This document shows positions 40,842 through 52,721 of a stretch of DNA of 64,000 nt, in pieces. Numbering within the stretch: the stretch's first letter is position 1; the number at the start of each line of letters is the position of its first letter. The DNA is taken from NCBI GenBank assembly GCA_030789695.1, contig CM061133.1:92975248-93039247 (forward strand). Reading direction: 5' to 3'. The DNA is from Scilla litardierei. Taxonomy: Eukaryota; Streptophyta; Magnoliopsida; Asparagales; Asparagaceae. Made by a program: the position numbers and the translations under genes. The notes beneath the pieces are model-generated. The model had not been told where the DNA came from. It worked only from the letters and a program-made list of their open reading frames with translations, and searched no databases.

Positions 40842-42762
40842 TATTGGATCTGGATCTAAGCCTACAGGGGGGTGAATAGGCTAATAAAAATTCTCGGGCA
40901 ACCCACGAGCAATCACAGGCAGTTATAATCAAGTGTACAACAGATTTACACTGGTTCGGTCATCCCAACGACCTACGTCCTGCCCCGAAACAAAAATACT
41001 AGATTACTATGTTACCAAATACAACTACAAGGAGCTAGAGCCCCAACTCAAGTCTCACATAGTTTGTACACACACCCCAAAGTGCTCAACACTATCAACC
41101 TAGTAAATGCTCTCTCTCTCTTGACGAGCCTCCAACTCTTCAAGACCCTCTTGTCTAGCCCCAACTAGACAAGACCCCAAAAATGTCACAAATAGGTACA
41201 GTTTCCCCTACAGAGATCGCTATACTACTACACCAATATAAAGAGTAAAGAGTTCAAAAATCTCAGTTCGTGTCTGTGTAGTCATCTCTGTCAATCAGCT
41301 TAGGTCAGATCAAATCTGATGATTATGTTGTCGTCTCGAACTCTGGAGCAAATCAAGTTGCAGCTTTGGCCCCTCTCATTGGGTGTTGTGGCCTTGCTCT
41401 TGTTGTGGGCTGCTCCAAGGGTAGGCAAGCAGCAATGCGTGGGCTCCAAGTAGCAGTGCGTGGGTCGGTAGCAGTAGTGTGCAGGTCAGCAACAATAGTG
41501 CACTGGTCAGTAGCAGTAGTGCACGAGTCAGCTTGAAGACTGCTGCCTTGATAGGATGTGTGCCTTGTATGTTGTGGCTTAAGGCATGGATGGAGCTTGT
41601 AACTTGCATAATATGTGAAGACTCCCTCTTCTGTGATGTTGCACAATATATGTGGATAATGGACTTTCTCCCTTGTGTGTTGTTCAATGTATGGATGTCT
41701 TGGTGATGTGTTGCACAATGTATGGCTCTCCTTGAACTTGCAGCAACGGTGATGAGCTTTGGCTATGGAGCTGCACAAGAGAGCTTTGGCAAGGGATCTT
41801 GGAGAGTTGGCTATGTGATCTTGGAGCTTTGGCAATGGGAGAAGAAGAAGAAGCTTTTGGCCTTGGTTTGTACAACTTGCACAATATGTAATATGGGCAA
41901 TATAGATTTTCAATGGGGATATGGCAATGGAGAACTTGGAGATGGCTTGCGCAAGGAGAGGACGAGAAACCACTTGATGTAGTTCGACAATGGAGAGCTT
42001 GGGGGTTGAAGGTTACGTCCAAGGAGAGGGTTTTTGGCTTGTTGCTTTGGATCCTAGCAAGTTACCCTAAATGGAGGGAAGAGACTTTTCTAGTTTGTGC
42101 AAGGGAGATTGGGCAATGGAGAGTTATGCATGGTTCATGTAATGGCCGAATTCCTTTTGCTGTTTTGTTTGCCCTCTCTCTCTCTTCTCTCTTTGGAAGA
42201 TGGGTTTATATAAGAGATGATGGGATCAAATAGAATCAATTAGAATCCCATAATTGATGGAGATTGGAAGGAATCCTAACTTGATTAGGATTTGAATGAA
42301 TCACCATGGATATGGAGTTCGAATATGGATGGCTATAGGATTTGAATTTTGAATTTGAGTAGCTATAGGATTAGAATTGGATCTCATTTAATCACCATTA
42401 ATTTTCTTGAGATTCTCCATATCTCTTCATCTTTGACCAAGTCTTCAATTTACATGGCTTTAGGATTTGTTTCATGCACCAATTGAGTTGAATCAATTCA
42501 AATATGGATTTGAATTGATTTCCTCCTTATCTTTCCATCTTTGACTTAGTCCAATATTTGTAGCCATTATCTCTATCTTTGACTTAGTCCACATGGCTAA
42601 TGCATGGCAAATTCTCCATCCTTTTACTTAGTCTCTCTTTGAGTATTTGAGAGTGTCACTCCTGAAAACACTTAGCACACACATTAAATCATTCACACAT
42701 GTTTGTTATCATCAAACACGAAGCCATCGATTATTGTATCCATCTACATGTTGTATCCAACA
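40842..42762 (-). repeat. 5' LTR of element E (right copy)
   Basis: 1921 bp. The terminal TG is changed to TA (TATTGG); the other end is CCAACA. It contains a hairpin with perfect 10-bp arms at 41149-41174. The TATA box TTATATAAACC lies near 42213 on the minus strand. It is colinear with 35678-37621 with scattered differences. Confidence 0.85.
41149..41174. other. Hairpin TCTTGTCTAG / CTAGACAAGA in the E LTR
   Basis: Perfect 10-bp arms around CCCCAA, about 310 bp from the primer-site end of the LTR, so in the RNA leader. The left E LTR has a damaged copy (near 36008-36033), and both G LTRs have an equivalent. Confidence 0.8.
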
Positions 42763-43482
42763 CTAACAAGTCCATCCATGCAACTTTGGTCAGGGATTTA
42801 TTATGAACACATTGATTCACTATGATAAAAACATTCCATATCAGTGGAGACGGATGTTGTCAAGATGACCACACCCTTCACATGCATTTGGCTATACACT
42901 ACTATGCATAATTTTGGTGTTTGGTAAAAGCCAAAGTATAGCCTTCTATGCAACGTCCTTTAGCACCTCTCTGGTTGTAATGACTATGCTATACTTCACT
43001 TGAGAGCTTTTATTGAAAGATAGAGCATGATTACCATATAAAAGCTTCTTTTCGAGTCATTCTAAGGCTTCTTTTCGAGTCATTCTATGAATGTGTTCTC
43101 TACTAAGTACATGTGCATTGCTTCACGATGTCCTTATATGGAGTGGCTATGAGATCGGCCACTAACATCACATGGTAGAAATCAACAGACACTGGTCTAT
43201 CCAGAATACACATATCACGTCTTGATATTTCTATGACCAGATATGGTTAGGATATATTCTTAAGCGGATATAATAGGTTTCGTTATCATGATCTCATTAT
43301 GATCCCACTGTCCCTTACTTATGTCCAAGGATGTTACATATGCAATCTCAATATAACAACATGCATATTCAACAATATAAAATGATCACATAGATTAAGA
43401 TTCACCTAATAGAATACTATTATTTTGAACAAGATGTATTTATAATTAGCATAATAGTCAGAATGGCATACATTTCTTATCA
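42763..43482 (-). repeat. Right part (U3 start) of the 3' LTR of copia relic F
   Basis: The segment ends CATTTCTTATCA, directly before a polypurine tract. It continues at 35677 leftward on the other side of E. Its U3 start resembles that of H (GAACAAGATGT at 43426-43436). A 20-bp phrase, CTTCTTTTCGAGTCATTCTA, is repeated in tandem at about 43048-43087. Confidence 0.6.
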
Positions 43483-43496
43483 ACTCCCACTTGTAC
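43483..43496 (-). other. Polypurine tract of element F
   Basis: ACAAGTGGGAGT on the minus strand is the common plant copia polypurine tract, adjoining the LTR end at 43482. Confidence 0.75.
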
Positions 43497-43599
43497 TTTC
43501 GACCAATTATTACAATATCTCATACTCATTTTTTCCACTATACACTACAGTTTGCTTTGTTATAAGGCCTTTGTAGTGGATCCACTAAATTATATTATG

Positions 43600-46500
43600 T
43601 GCTAACTAATTGAATCTCAATTACATAGCATCCTTGGACATCACGTATCATATTAAACTTCCTTATGGTGTGTCTGGATTTCTTGTGAGGTCTATGTTCA
43701 TTAGCAAGAACTAGTGCCACATTAATGTCATAATAGATGGGTATTAGATCAACCATCGAATGGATGCCTCCAAGTTCAGCAACACACTTCTTTATCCTGA
43801 CTGTCTCTTTTGTTGCATCATTTACTGCGCTGTACTCAGCTTCAATCCAAGAGTTTGATACAGTGTCTTGTTTTGGAACTCTTCCGACTCACTACCCCTT
43901 TAATGAGGGTGAAAATGTATCCTGACATCGACTTACTGTCATCTATGTCACTCTAGAAACTTGAGTCAGTAAATCCTTCCATTAAAAGATTACTACGTCC
44001 ACCATATACCAAGAACATATCTTTAGTCCTTTTTAAGTTCTTAAGTATATATTTTATGGCAATCCAATGTTTCTCTCTTAGATTTAATTGATATTGACTA
44101 ACAATGATATGTTTGTATGTGACATCAGGTCTAGCACATAGTATGAAGTGCATGATAGATCATACAACCAAAGCATAAGGAATCTTACTCATGCGAATTC
44201 TATCATCTTCTATCTTGGGAGACGTGTCCTTAGAGAGAGTTGTTCCATAAAAAGTAGGGACAATACCTTGCTTGGAATTTTTCATGTTAAACCTCTTTAG
44301 CATGGTACCTATGTATCTAGACTGGTATAATCCCAGCATGCTTTTAGATCTATCTCTATAGATCTTTATACCAATTATATGTGATGCATCAGCCACATCC
44401 TCTATGGAGAAATTTTGTGACAACCATACTTTGATTGATTGCAACATCTCTATGTTGTTACCAATCTATAATGTATTATCTACGTATAATACAAGGAAAG
44501 AGACATCACTCCCATTGACCTTCATATACATGCATAATTCATCCTCATTTTTGATAAGGTCAAACCTTTTAACTTTTGCATCAAATCAGTTTTTTGAGAC
44601 AAAAGATGCTTGTTTTAATCCATAAATAGATCTAAGAAGTTAGCATGGTTTTCTGTTGCTCACACTGACTTTGAAGTCCTTTGGCTGGGTAATGTACACA
44701 TAGTCTTCTAAATCCCCTCTTAGAAAAGTTGTATTTATATCTATTTGCCAGATCTCATAGTCCTGGTAAGTTGCTATTGCAAGTATTACATTAATCAATT
44801 TGTTTAAGGCTATTGGTGAAAAGTATCATCATAGTCTATGCCAAGTCTTTGACGATATTATTTTGCCACCAACCTTGCCTTAAAGGTATCCACCTTTCTA
44901 ACTGTACCGATCTTTCTCTTGAAGATCCACTTACTCTCTATGGGGTTTACCCCTTCGAGAACATCCGTTCGTACTTTGTTAGTGTGCATGGATTTCTTTT
45001 CAGATTTCATTGCATCAAGCCATTTTACTAAGTTCTTCCTCTGCATGGTTTCTTGGAAACTAGCGAGGTTATCATCCACTATGATGCTATCATTTACTCC
45101 ACCATCTATAAGAAATCTCTAGTATTTTTCTGGTGGATGGAAATGCCTACTAGATATCTGATTGGTTGAGGTTCGGTAGGAGAAATATTGATTTTTGGTT
45201 TGGTCTCTTAATCCATTAAAGTTTGTGTTCCTGGACCTTCTTCTATTTATATCTCCTTGCCAATAGTCTCTTCATCATGCGACCCCTTCTACAAGAAGGT
45301 GGCATGTTGAGTAAAAACATTTTGTTTCTCAGGTTGATAAAAAATAATCCTTGAGAATTCTTTGTATATCATACAAACTTACACATTATGGATATAGCCT
45401 ACAGTTTTTCTGGATTGTATATTTTTACAAATTAATACAACTCCATATCTTAAAAAACTTAAGATTGAATTTTTGCCTTTCTATATTTCTTTTGGAGTGG
45501 TAGACACGACCTTAGACAATACCATATTCAATATGCATACTACCGTCTCTAAGGCATAACCCTAGAAGTAAAGAGTTATCCCAGCATTAATCATATTGGA
45601 TCGCATCATATATAATATGGTCTGATTCCTTCTTTTTGACACACAATTATACTGTTCTGTGTAGGGAGGAGTAACATGAGAGAGAATCCTATTCTCTTTT
45701 AGGTATTCAAGGAATATAGAGTTAAGAATTTCCCTCTTCGACCTGATCAAATAATTATAATACTTTTATCTATCTGATTATCTACTTCTTTCTTATACTC
45801 TATGAACATCCCAATATCCTTAAACGTGTGTTACATTAAGAACATGTATCCAAACTTTAAGAGGTCGTCAGTAAAAGTGACGAAGTAGGAATATCTTCCT
45901 CTTTCTTGTATAGACATGGAACCACGTACATCAATATGTATGAGCTGCAAGAGTTCACTAACAATTTCCCATTGTCCCATAAATGGTATTTTGGCATTAT
46001 GCCTTACGACAACTACAAAGCAGCGAGGCATAATGGCGCCCTCGCCTGGCGCCATTCCCGGACCTAGCAGCAGACGAGTGGGTCGATCAACCGGCTGTCT
46101 TTCCTCAGGAGTTGCATTTGATTCATAATAAAAAAAGGATTCAATAATCCTTTCTTATTCAACTTTGTAAGTCTTTTATCAACAACATGGCATAGTCTAT
46201 AATGCCGTACGTAGGATTTATTTTAACTTAAAGTCTTTCTTTTATTTACATTATAAATATTTAATAAGGTGCTTGCATTCAAAATGTTTATGTCATTGCA
46301 TAAAGTATACAAATCTAGAAACATTTCTTTATTGAAAATGTTCTAAACATGGCCTTTAAATACAAAATTGTAATCTTTTTTTATCTAGTTAGAAAATCGA
46401 CACACTGTTTCATATCAAATTTGGTACATAAAAGCAGTTGCATGATATCAAAACTTTGTCACATGTCAATCCAAGATGAAATTCCCCATATGGCGACAGC

Positions 46501-47470
46501 TTGCAACAATTGCTCAAGTTTCCACTTGTAGGGTCATTTCACTTTCGCCATGCCTCTTACTTTTTCTTAGCCAATGTAGACAATTACAGATGTGAGCTCC
46601 AGTATCCAATACCCAAGTTGTAGGAGAAATAGAGACTATGTTGAGAATGTCACACATGCTAGAAGATGAGGCATCACCTTGTCTTTTCTTCAATAAGGAC
46701 TCCAATTTTTCCATGTAGTTTGACTTCCAATGACCTGTCATATGGCAATGAAAACATTTAACTGATGCAACCACCACTTTCTTCGATTTTGCCTTCTTAA
46801 TGCCCCTAGGCCTGTTAGCCTTCTTTTCTCCTATGGCAGAAGCTTTCGGATGATAAAAAGTTTTTGAAAGCATAATCGATGGCTTATCCTTAGAAAAAGA
46901 GCTATCAGCTTTCCTCAACATATTAAGGAGATATTAAAGTTTACATTTCAGTTTGTTCATATTGACGTTCAATATGAACTGAGATAGGGTGCTAGAAAGA
47001 GATTTGAAGAATTATAGTTCATTGTCCATGACAAACCCCAACTCCTCTAGTTCCTCAATATAATTGATTATCTTGAGGACGTGATCTTAGACTGATGTAC
47101 CAGCTACCATCTTTGAATGAAACAATTTTTTAATGTCTCAAATATTATGATTTGTGATTACTCTCCATGTAAATCCTTTACATAGAGAAATAAAGAGTGA
47201 ACATCCATATTCTCGTGCCTCTTTGCAACTCATTACTCATGAAGGCCAATACGATGCATTTGCTTGTCTGATATCTTTGAGTCCATGATTTAATTAACTC
47301 TTTCTCTTCATCATAGACCTATCTGTTGGAGCTTCAGGAGGGGTTGCATCCAAGAAGTATGATAACTTGTCATAAGTTAACATAATCTTTACGTTTATCA
47401 ACTAATCAATATAATTAGGTGCAGTGAGTTTGTTTCTTTCCGGGATAAGCTTTATGACAGATATGTTGGT
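43600..47470 (-). pseudogene. Copia gag-protease-integrase-RT-RNase H relic (element F)
   Basis: On the minus strand the order is the copia one. Decayed gag (47470-46922) contains ASMSNEL. Then comes a zinc knuckle CFHCHMTGHWKSNY, whose fourth cysteine has become tyrosine (about 46755-46714). The protease active site VLDTGAHICNC lies near 46600. Integrase pieces are at 46055-45831 (LIHIDVRGSMSIQERG, FVTFTDD) and 45750-45562 (HVTPPYTEQYNCVSKRRNQT). RT pieces are at 45079-44858 (WLDAMKSEKKSM, PIESKWIFKRK) and 44447-44160 (IGIKIYRDRSKSMLGLYQS). RNase H at 44153-43600 contains CARPDVTYKHIIVSQYQ and VYGG. Many stops and frameshifts; a GC-richer patch at about 46030-46115 replaces expected coding sequence. 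Confidence 0.8.
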
Positions 47471-49009
47471 GCAAAATGATATTTTCAAAGTGTTATGATA
47501 ATGTACGCAAATGTTCATCAATAATTAAATTTGTTTTTATCTAATCATTTCTACCACTAATTTTGTGATTATATTAAACTCAAAGAAAGACGACAATTAT
47601 TAACATAATGATGTAGTGCGATTTGTGATCCAACTTTCTTGACATTGATAAACTTGACCGACATCAATAAGTCATCTTTATCCATATATTGTAAATAAAC
47701 TCTTTGTCAATTAAAGCTCTTTTTAATTTCCAATTATGATTTTTCATGTAGCCCTTTATGACCTAAATTGTCGTTAATAAGTGCTAAGTCTAGTCAAGAC
47801 CATCCCGTACATTTTGTATTCAGTATAGTGAGATATATGTACATTTGACCACTATCAACAATGAAATATTCAAATCACATGAATCCATCTTAGGGCAGAA
47901 AAAATGCATCACTTAGTATTGAATTGATAGGGCTTGACCGTCGTCAAATAACAACAACACTAAGTACACTACACTCTTTCACGACAAAATATTGTGGATA
48001 ATTCTTAAAATAATTTTAAACATATTGGACATTGGATAATTGAAAAAAATGAAGTAATGTAAAATGATTTGGGTAAGAAATTCAACGCTAATCAATTGTC
48101 CATGCCAACTATATCAGGATAGGCTGATTTTTCGTGGCTGAAACACAAAACCCACGTTCAGTAATTTAGGAACCTATCAAGCCATGCCGTTCTTTAAACA
48201 CCAATATAAAAATGAATATTTCAAACCTAATAAAATTAATAAACCTATTGTAATTCCAATTGACTTGGGTTTGCATATAGGAATTAATCCAACTAATTGG
48301 GTTTTGCAAAGTAATATTATTTTTCAAAAAAAATTTACGAGCAATATTTTAGTTAATTTTCAAGAAATGTTGTAAATAATTATATGAAACACACCCTAAA
48401 ATGGGGGTAAATAGAGTGTATGTCATAAATTAAAAATTATCACAAGATCAAAGATACGCAATTACAGATTTTCAACAGAGTTGGCACACAGCCTAGGCTC
48501 CCCAGCTATACTCCGACTTGAACCGAGAGGATTTAACCCTTTTTGGAATCACAAAAAGAACTTGATCACACTTACGGATGGTAACACTTACGGATGGTGA
48601 CCAAACTGTTATAACACTTGATTACTCTTACGGGTGGTGATTGAATTGTTACAAATACTAGTCTAGAGAATATAACGCTCAAAGATAGCCTCCGTGTGTA
48701 GCTATACAGAAAATACAACCTTTCAACAAAATAATGTTAATGATCTAAACTTGAAATAATAAATAATCGAGATTTTACAGTAGCACAGGTTTCAAGATCC
48801 TGATCGTATATATGAAAGCGGTTTGTAAATCAGAGTCCTGGATTAGAAGAAATCACAGTTGGAAGTTCCTGGGTCTATTTTGCAATTTTGAAATATGCAT
48901 GGACTTTTCTGCAAAACTACCAAATCTGGGTCAGTGCTAGTTGGTTAAGAAAAATATAAATATTACCATAGTATAGAGCTTGCAGTTGTTGTCGTCTTGG
49001 TGAATATGG
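47471..49009. other. Unassigned AT-rich sequence between F and G
   Basis: This should hold the leader and perhaps part of the 5' LTR of F, but I found no primer site and no match to the F 3' LTR. 48561-48660 has an imperfect repeat of ACACTTACGGATGGTGA-like phrases. A 63-codon frame at 48184 is AT-rich and not convincing. The segment 48398-49009 has less skewed composition and could be an LTR fragment of another copia element. No host gene seen. Confidence 0.4.
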
Positions 49010-51341
49010 TGTTGGATCTGGATCCTAGCCTAGAGGGGGGTGAATAGGCTTATAAAAATAATTCGTTCAGCCCACGAATAATCACATGCAGTTATAGCAG
49101 CAATAGGGTAAATAAAAGGCAGACAGAGAGTACACAGTAGATTTACCCTGGTTCGGTCGTCCCAACGACCTACTCCAGCCCCCAAAGCAGATACTAGTAT
49201 TGAATAGCGCAATAGGTACAAAACCACAAGTTAGAGCACACTCAGAGCACCCTCTACGTCTCTACACTCGCTAGGCTCTCAGTACCCCACACACAGTGTT
49301 TTCTCTCACTATTAATCCTAGTAACGCTTTCTACCAGCTAGTCCCAAACTAGTTGGGTCCCACTTGTCTAGTCCCAACTAGACAAGTCCCAAAATAGTCA
49401 CAAAAATAGGTAAAGTTTCCCCTACAGAGAACGTTACACTAGACACAAATAAAAGAGTTTAAGGGTTTAGAAATGCTCAGTTTGTGTCCGTGTAGGTGTC
49501 TCTGTCAATCAACACGTCGTCAGCTCCAATCTGACGCAAACGGTGTCTCAATCCGACTCCTGGATGTCAAGTTGTGCACTGGTCTGTGCGTAAATCAATT
49601 TCAGTTCAAAACTCAATAATGGACGGTCTATGCGTCTAGAAATCACCTTTAAATTCTCTTACACGTCAGCGGGGAGGCGCTTCATTTTGTTGATCACGTG
49701 TTCCGCTGAGAGCTTTAATCCGCACCGTTGATTTGCTTTTCGTTTTGATTCTCGCAGCAGAGCTTTGTCCGCACGCCTTCCTCACGTGATCGTTCTAGGG
49801 CATGCAGGCGACACTTCCTTCGTTAGCGCTGGTGACGGTGGCACTCCGTCTTCGACAGCGAGCTACGGCGACGAGAGCTGCAGCGACGGCGAATCAACTC
49901 AGGGATGCAGTGGTTGCTTCGTGATGATGCAGCTTCAGCGACGTTCTCCTCCTCTTCACGGTGATCTCCGCAGCACCTAGCGACGACGGCGACAACTGTT
50001 TCTCGGTGATCCGACTACGGCGGTCTTCTCCGATGGCAGCAATGACGATATGGCCGTGCTCAGTCTCACGGCGATCTCAGCAGCAGCAATGACGATACGG
50101 CTTCATCTGCAGGCAGCTGTCGTCTTTCGACTTCGACGGCGAGTTCTTGTCCAATGGCTTCGCAACGTTGACGGTGGCGGTGAGGATCTCGTTCAACTTA
50201 GTGATGCGGCAGTTGCTTCAGCTACGACGACTCGAGCAGTACTTGACGTTGTGGACGACTGCATCGGCAAGCTTCACGGTGCAGCGACGATTTTCACGGT
50301 GATACCCACTTCGAATTTGATGGTGATGAGGATCTCAACAGCGACGACGTATTCTCCTTTGATAACGACCTCTTCGTTTTCTCGTCGGTGACAGCGGCGA
50401 CGAGTTTTCTCCTCCGACTTGCAGCAGCAGCAATGACACTTACGGACGGTGGCGGTGGCTTCAAGCAGCGAGCAAACTCCAACTGCTTCTTTGTCTCAGT
50501 AGCGAAGACTCAGCAACTTCGTGACGACGGACAATGGATGGGCTTCGACGTCGACTCCTCCTTCGCGTTCTTCTCCGACTCAGGCATGCAGCAGCTTGTC
50601 TCGATGGCTTGGAGTTGTGATTTGTTGGTGAAGATGGGAGGCCCTTTTGTTTTCGTGAAGCTTGAGGGTAGATCCCTTGCGAGGCATTTGTTTGAGACAG
50701 AGGTCTAGGATTTTTATCTGTTAGGCCGTCTCATCAATCTTTTGATGCTACAGGCTAGGGTTAATAGGAGAAGGAGATTTTGTAGTGGCACTTAGGTTTT
50801 TGGGGTTGGATACTTGATAAAATTATTAGCCTAAAGACTTTTTTTTATTTTTGTATGCCACACTTTTTTTGTAGCCGCCTACTATTCCTTGTATCAGCCG
50901 CACACTTGAAACATTGGGGTTAAGAGGGGTTTTATAGAATAGACTAGGGTTAGAACAAAAAGTAGTTGGGATTGATTTGTAATGAAGATATGATAGCAAT
51001 TCAGATTGGATATGAAAAGTGATTAGGTGTTTAAATAGGAGATCAAGTAAGATTAGAATCGGATATGAAATACGAATTCTAAATTGGATCTCCATGGCAT
51101 TTGACTTAATCAAATCAAACATCATTATTTGATTTGCACCAATCACCAATTGATTTGATCCAATCATTTTTTCTATGTAAATGGCACTAAGACCAAGCCC
51201 ATTAGCTATGTGGATAGCAAATTCTCCAAGTAGTGAAAGATGAATCATTTTGCCAGTCCTGAAACACACTAAGCACACACGTCAGATACACCGACACGTT
51301 TGTCATCATCAAACCAAGAGCCTAGATCGTTGCTTCCAACA
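49010..51341 (-). repeat. 3' LTR of element G (left copy, complete)
   Basis: 2332 bp from TGTTGGATC to TTCCAACA. The TATA box CTATTCTATAAAACCCC on the minus strand lies near 50943-50928. 49760-50620 is GC-rich and dominated by GAC/GCA/GGC-type triplets, unlike the AT-rich rest. Frames over it have no recognisable product. The hairpin at 49362-49387 is annotated separately. Confidence 0.87.
49362..49387. other. Hairpin ACTTGTCTAG / CTAGACAAGT in the G left LTR
   Basis: Perfect 10-bp arms around TCCCAA, about 350 bp from the primer-site end of the LTR. The other LTR has the same at 54919-54944, and E has a version with changed outer base pair (T-A for A-T). Confidence 0.82.
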
Positions 51342-51360
51342 ATCTCCCCCTTTTGGTGAT
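51342..51360 (-). other. Polypurine tract of element G
   Basis: CCAAAAGGGGGAGATT on the minus strand abuts the 3' LTR, near-identical to E. Confidence 0.85.
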
Positions 51361-52720
51361 GACAAACCCATAAAAGATTTGAGCAATAAGTATGTGTGTG
51401 TAAAGTGTGTTGAAGGGTGTAATGCAATATGATGTATGGGTGAGTCATTCAAGCATTACAAAGCATGCACAACAAATATTAAATATTTATTCAAGTATGC
51501 TCCCCTTTCTCTCAAGCTCCCCCCCGTCAATATTTATTCAAGTATTTTTCTCAAGCTCCCCCCTTCAACAAATAATACCGACAACAAACAACAAACAACA
51601 CACAAACACAAATCTTTCTTTTTCTTTCTCCCCCTTTGTAATCACCAAAAGTGGATTAATAAAGTCACAACACTATTCCATGCAAAAATAAACCATTATT
51701 AAATGTAGCGTGCAATTTGCATGAGTTTTCCAAAAAATAGACAATTCAAGCTCATAGAGTTTCATAACACGACTTCCCATCTTTGTGTAAGTGTGGTAAT
51801 ATAGACAATAAAGTACCAAGGGAGATTCAATTTTAGAAAATCTACCAAATCAATCCACATTTTCCAATTTTCATGAATATCACTAGGATTGATTTTTTCC
51901 ACCTCATCGAAGATGAGTTCAAGTTACCAAACCCCAAAACATGGCCTAAAAGGACTTTTAAATGTGGGGTGGTATTGCTTGAAGAGTAATATACACCAAC
52001 GCTAATGATTACCCATGTAGCATAAATTGGATACTCGTGGGTTGTGTATTAGCCATGAAGTGTATCCATTTTTCATACGGAGCAAATATAGTTTTTTTCC
52101 AATTCTTTTGTGCTCACTTTGAATTCATGGCTAAACACTCCATATCCCTTAGAAAATTCAAAAATTAATCATTCCTACATTCACTTTCCATTATTCTTCA
52201 AAAGAATCTCCAAAAGCACTAAAAATTCAATTATCGTGCAAGTGCAAATGTAGGTGTAGAAGTCAAGTTTAAAACTGTCATGGCTACTAAAAAGAATAAC
52301 ATCATGTTCATGTAGCTACAACAATAATGAATTGACTTCTACAAGGGATAGATTTGATCATTCATACAATACCACTTAGGATAAAACATAAAGGGTATTC
52401 TTTTAAGCCCAATTTTTTTTATTTTTGGTTTTTCAATTTTTTGTTTTTTTTTCAGAAATAAAAACATTAAAAATCATGCAAGCAAGCACACAAAACAAAA
52501 TAAAAACAAGCACACAAAACAATCTATGAAGGTATGCAATGAAATGCAAAGAGGGATAAAAATTATACCTTCTCGTCGCTATTTGACGAAGGAGCTAAAA
52601 GAATGAGACAATGACAAATTTTCTCCTCGCCAAACCTCCATCACACCTACATGAAAGGTGTTAAGTGTGACCTTGGAATCCAACAAGGTCCACTAGTGTT
52701 AGCCATTAAAGATTTAGGAA
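51361..52720 (-). other. Non-coding part of element G between gag and 3' LTR
   Basis: AT-rich with no coding region. Pyrimidine runs (CTCCCCCCC near 51520, CTCCCCCCTTC near 51557, CTCCCCCTTTG near 51630) are further polypurine-like tracts on the sense strand. 51880-52050 is related to E. Confidence 0.55.
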
Positions 52721-52721
52721 C

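Larger units (their letters stand above)
35678..42762 (-). mobile_element. Element E: gag-only copia-type LTR element (TR-GAG-like)
   Basis: Two LTRs of about 1.9 kb, an initiator tRNA-Met primer site and a polypurine tract enclose about 3.2 kb that encodes only a gag-like protein. No protease, integrase or RT is present. It inserted into the U3 of the F 3' LTR. No 5-bp target duplication is evident (CGAAA left, CTAAC right), so the ends may have mutated or recombined. The LTR copies differ visibly by substitutions and indels, so the insertion is old. It is related to G. Confidence 0.8.

Noticed and set aside
48184..48375. A 63-codon plus-strand frame
   Set aside because: Asn/Ile/Lys-rich product expected from AT-rich DNA, with no supporting context.
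47471..49009. Possible 5' LTR of F
   Set aside because: I found no primer site and no match to the F 3' LTR, so I left it unassigned.
49765..50708. Plus-strand frames in the GC-rich part of the G LTR as a host gene
   Set aside because: Frames are short, broken, antisense to the element and differ between LTR copies. No conserved protein is recognisable.
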